From Ulva prolifera (Eukaryota > Chlorophyta > Ulvophyceae > Ulvales > Ulvaceae): DNA of 64,000 nt. The translations under genes and the position numbers were made by a program. This document shows, in pieces, positions 60,172 to 64,000 of this stretch (its first letter is position 1; each line of letters begins with the position of its first letter). The notes under the pieces were generated by a model. That model saw nothing but the letters and a program-made list of their open reading frames with translations. It had not been told where the DNA came from and searched no databases. The stretch lies in assembly GCA_023078555.1 (NCBI GenBank), contig CM041198.1, positions 4,139,354 to 4,203,353 of the forward strand, given 5' to 3'.

Positions 60172-62110
60172 ATGGCAGCCACTGCTCGGCCTGGGAAGTG
60201 CTACGTGGGCTGTCCTTTGGTAGCTGTCGCTCGACAACATAGCCTTTGCAAGCATAGCCATCAGTGCCTTCATAGAATATCACCACGTCCCCTGTATGCT
60301 GCTCAACGGCGCGAAGGAAGGCCCCATCACCAGCCACGTGCCGAGTCGTCTGTCCGCTTGCATGCCGACGCTGGTCACGGCGACGTGCCGAAGAAAGCGC
60401 CGTCGACAATCAGCAAGTTCACTCAGCGAGTCCTGGCGGGCTGTGTGATGGGGGCAGTGGGCGCGGCGGTTGTGATCCAAGGGGGCTGGGCATATTTTCT
60501 GTTCATCGAGCTGTTCGTATACCAAGCGACCCGAGAATACTTCGGGTTCGTGACAGCCATAGACCAAAAGGAGGGACGCCCTTTGCCCCCTCCATGGGCA
60601 GCGTCGCTGGTGACGCTCAGCTGCATGTTTCTCCCGCTGTACTGCTTCTTGACAGGGGGAAAGATCGCGGTAGCCCTGGCACTGTCAGCCTTTGTTATGC
60701 TCTCAATATTTGTCACCAACTCGGCGAATCCGCGGATGGCGACGGCATCGTCAGCTATATTCGGCCTGCTATACTGCGGTGCGTTCCTTGCCAGCTATTG
60801 CCAAGCACGCCATCGAACATTGGAAGCAGACAATTGCGCTGTACTATATGAAGTCAAGGCCAAGACATCACCGCTTTATCTGTTGCCATCTCCGCTTCCA
60901 GCTTAGCGGTTGAACGCCCTGCGTTTTCATGCCAGCTGTGCAGGCTATCGTGCACATCACAGCTGTAAACTTCCATGCAGGCTACCTCCCCACATACTGG
61001 CTCAAGCTAAGGCTGCTGGCGATGCCATTGCTGGCGAGTCCGCTGTCACAGCACTGGCCCGTGGCTCTGGGGGGTCTGTCACAGGTCACTGTCGGGCTCG
61101 TGGCGACCTTTTTTGCTGCAGCCTGCATCGTCGCCAGCGACGTGGGAGCCTACTTCGTTGGTACGCCCTGCTGCCAACCCTTCAGCCTCGCCCCGGCGCA
61201 CTGTAACTGTCTCCCCTGTGATCCCTGCGCCACCAAACGCTCCCGACATGAACGCCGTGGCCGAAACCATGTCAAAACACACCAGCTGGCCTCTGAGCAT
61301 GTGCATCATCCCGCGTCCGTTCGAGTTTGCATGCATGCGCCTGATGAAGGCAAGCCGACGCCGCCTGTGGTCGTTCTTCCGACTGCCGCAGCAGCTGCAG
61401 TTCCTGTGGCAATTCAGCAGTGGAGCGGCCAGATCACAGCACTGCCACAGTCTCCACAGCACTGCCACAGTTTCCACAGCACTGCCACAGTCTCCAGCGG
61501 GAAACCCCAGGTGCCGCGGAGCACATCTCCGAGGCATGCCACCCTCGTCCAATCAGACTCTGTGATCATGAGGGCAATCGATTCCAACCACGCGCACCCA
61601 CCATGCATTGTCAAGGCCACAGCCGGGCCATCTCCTCGATCCGTGCTCTGTTCTACATCCTGGTCACGTCATCACTGCGTGGTCACATGTGATCCCCGTG
61701 CGCAGCCGCGCAGCACCGTAGCGCTAGCGGCTCCTATGTGAGCCCAGGGCCCGTGCCGTCGTGCAGGCAAGAACTTCGGCCGCACGAAGCTCACCGCGAT
61801 CTCCCCCGGCAAGACCGTTGAGGGCGCCGTCGGCGGCCTCGCGGCCTCCGTGGCCGTGGCCGTCGCGCTCTCCTCCGCGGTGAGCTGGCCCGCGGCGCCG
61901 GCCGCCGCCGCCGCCCTCGGCGCCGTCGTCTGCTGCGCCTCGGTCCTCGGCGACCTCATCGAGAGCGTGCTCAAGCGGGATGCCGGCGTGAAGGACTCCG
62001 GGACCCTCATCCCCGGCCACGGCGGCATCCTCGACCGCTTCGACTCGTACGTCTTCACCGGCGCCGTCGTGTACTTCTACATCAAGTGCCTGCCGCTGCT
62101 CGGCGGGTGA
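60172..62110 (+). CDS. CDP-diacylglycerol synthase (phosphatidate cytidylyltransferase), bacterial/plastid type
   Basis: Converts phosphatidic acid and CTP to CDP-diacylglycerol, the precursor of phosphatidylglycerol and phosphatidylinositol. Three exons: 60172-60778, 60981-61160, 61767-62110, giving 376 aa, introns both in phase 1. The CdsA family signature is complete in the last exon: SVLKRDAGVKDSG then TLIPGHGGILDRFD (residues 329-355). Other family blocks: IFGLLYC|GYLPTYWLKLR across intron 1, and DVGAYFV|GKNFGRTKLTAISPGKTVEG across intron 2, which confirm both splices. Several membrane helices lie between. The first 80 residues are rich in Arg, Ser, Ala and His with few acids, like a plastid transit peptide, and plant relatives with the YCGYLP block are plastid enzymes; the location is inferred. 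The ATG was chosen as the first in frame after an upstream stop-free stretch lacking ATG context. Confidence 0.93.
61436..61495. repeat. Tandem repeat, 20-bp unit, three copies, in an intron
   Basis: The unit is CACAGCACTGCCACAGTCTC, with TTTC in the second copy; copies start at 61436, 61456 and 61476. It lies in intron 2 of the CDP-diacylglycerol synthase gene. Confidence 0.85.
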
Positions 62111-64000
62111 CGCGGCTGCAGGCGCGCATGCATGCGGCGCATGCACGCGACGGGATATGGTGTGGCGTGGGGGTCTTCCAGGTGCGGTGTGGCGCACGGC
62201 CGCAGCACGCAGCGTGCGGAGCACGGCGGCAGGACGTTCAGGTGGAGGTGTGAAGAGAGAGATAGCATGCAGCGGCGATGTTTTGGGTGCGAAGCAGTGG
62301 CAGCGGCTCATGCCCGGGTCAGAGAGGGGTCGGGGTCCGTCCGACTGTCTGCCTGCCGGATTGGGGGGGCGGGTTTCAATTGCGGCTGGCACCACAGGGA
62401 AGGGCTGTCTGGCTGCCACGAGTCTGTGGGGCCAGCCCGCAGCGACTGGTGACCGGTCCTGTCTGTGGGTGCCAAGTGCGCCGTGTGTGCGGTGCTCGAT
62501 GTGTTTTTGGCGTGCCAGTGCGGCCGCATGCGTGACGTCAGGCGCCGGGGCGGCGCAGCGCCCCGGTTCTTTTTCTAGTGCGAGGTTGTGAAACAATGCT
62601 AGGCGCAGGGTGTAAGGATGGAGCCGTTTGCATGGAGCCTTTTGCACCCAGAAATTGTGCATGCTGTCGGTGAGGTGGCATGGCGTCGCCTTGGCAGCTG
62701 GTTTCTAGAACCCGATTTTGGAATCTGTTGTGCCCATGCACCTGCTCAACCCGGGGAATCGCTTGGATTTCAGGGGTCGATGTCTGATGCCAATGCCGCC
62801 GGGTTACCTCGTTATCTCGAGTCCTGGAGCTCTGCGCTGCTGTGTTCCTGCTGTGCCAGCCAGCCTAGCACTGCCTGGCACTGTTACCTGAGCACGTTAG
62901 TTTAATAAGGCAAACGCCACAGGTTGACGTCGGATTTCGACTCAGTAACTCTATTCGTTATCTCGTGTGAGCTTGACCCTTTTGATCCCCATTGCATCAA
63001 TGTCGCTGCACTTGGGGGTCCTCCCGGCTCGCGCCAGGTTTGCAGTAGCGGACCTACTTGCACAGGGGTGCGTACTGATTCGTGTACTGTCAGATCGGAC
63101 AGCCCGGTCACATTGTAGCATTGGGATTGCAATCGCATGTGGTCGAGCTGCGCTGCGTTCTGTCGGACTGTTGTGGGGAGCCTGATAATACCTGGCTGTA
63201 GAGCAGTCGACATGTGGGCTCTTCCAAATGGTAAGCTGCACACACAAAAAGAGTCGCCAGGCCCAGTTCACACGCAATGCTTGTGTTGGATTTGCTGTGT
63301 GCACTGAATTGGTGTGGACAGAGTCTGCCTTCCTGGCATGATGTGATCACAGCAAGTGTGCAGTCCATTGGGGCAACATCATTCATGCACCGTCTTCCCC
63401 AACCTCATGTTGCACAATTCATATGAGTCATGTGTCCCATGGTGCTCTCCCTGGTCGTTGCCTTTGCGCTGGATGTGCCGTGAGCTCACTGAGCGGCTGC
63501 CCCCTGCACAGCGAATTGGTCTGCAACATGGCCTTGGTCTTCGCTGCATGCACTTACGACACGGCGCTGTGAACAAGCAGATCGAAGACATTGCAGGAGG
63601 TCAGTGGTACTGCACTACGCGCATGCGATCAGCTTACGCTTATTTCAATCCCGCCGCGGTGCGGGACACATACTGCCGCTGTTGCTGCGAGCGTGGCGAC
63701 GTGCTCCAGCGGTACATGCGCCTGTGACGCACAAATCGGGTGTCATCCAAATCGGCTCAGCCTGGCTCGGACTTGCAGTCAAGCAGGGCTCGCTTTGGAA
63801 AGGACTTGATGCCTGTATGTGCCGCTACACAGCCACAGCAAAACATCCGGTTGACCTCCCTTGTGCTGTGTGCCCAGGCCTTGTCATATTGCTGTGACAC
63901 AATCTGTGGCCTTACGACTACAAAAGCGCACGGCAGAACAGTGAGACAGGACACTTCATTGGGTAGCGGCTGTGCAGCTTTCGTTGGGCTTGATGGCCCG
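62111..64000. other. Downstream flank of the CDP-DAG synthase gene
   Basis: The first 500 bases are GC-rich and probably include the 3' UTR. After 62880 composition is more even. A plus-strand frame at 63356-63727 is open, but its Cys/Arg-rich, irregular composition does not look like a protein. Nothing recognisable to the window end. Confidence 0.45.

Overview
The window is nuclear DNA of a eukaryote, most likely a unicellular photosynthetic alga. Protein-coding exons are GC-rich and split by about fifty short introns. Donors are mostly GTGCGC, GTGTGC or GTGCGG types and acceptors read TGCAG. One gene is a bacterial-type CDP-diacylglycerol synthase with a probable plastid leader, and P4H genes with a C-terminal ShK-like Cys domain are common in algae. 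The precise lineage cannot be fixed from sequence alone. No operons, rRNA, tRNA or CRISPR were seen.

Layout. 1-2968: no convincing gene. 2969-about 4.9 kb (minus): unrecognised coiled-coil/acidic protein. 5142-9422 (minus): TRF4/PAPD5-type non-canonical poly(A) polymerase. 10032-21142 (plus): 17-exon GBF1/GNOM-type ARF-GEF, divergent from the polymerase across a 609-base promoter interval. 22891-26208 (plus): SLC33A1-type acetyl-CoA transporter. 27444-30499 and 32553-34828 (plus): two tandem paralogues of an unrecognised membrane protein; the second copy is followed by a decayed copy of the last exon of the first. 37063-39659, 43964-46948 and 48853-51299 (plus): three tandem prolyl 4-hydroxylase genes with matching exon structure, interrupted by one inverted gene (42044-43366) for a secreted protein with a tentative crystallin-like domain. 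53789-57690 (minus): membrane-anchored FkbM-family methyltransferase. 60172-62110 (plus): CDP-diacylglycerol synthase.

The exon models of the nine multi-exon genes that I could align to families were built by reading frames across splice sites. Every accepted model is divisible by three, with matching intron phases; a few boundaries are stated as uncertain. Several genes act in the secretory system: the ARF-GEF (Golgi coat recruitment), the acetyl-CoA transporter (ER lumen), the P4Hs (ER lumen, hydroxyproline for wall glycoproteins) and the FkbM enzyme (type II membrane protein). This is a loose functional theme, not proof of co-regulation.

The most notable non-gene structure: a Tourist/Harbinger-like MITE with TTA target-site duplication inside the FkbM gene, a second small TIR element in the TRF4 gene, a dispersed repeat in five places, and five GC-AG introns sharing two donor sequences across three unrelated genes.
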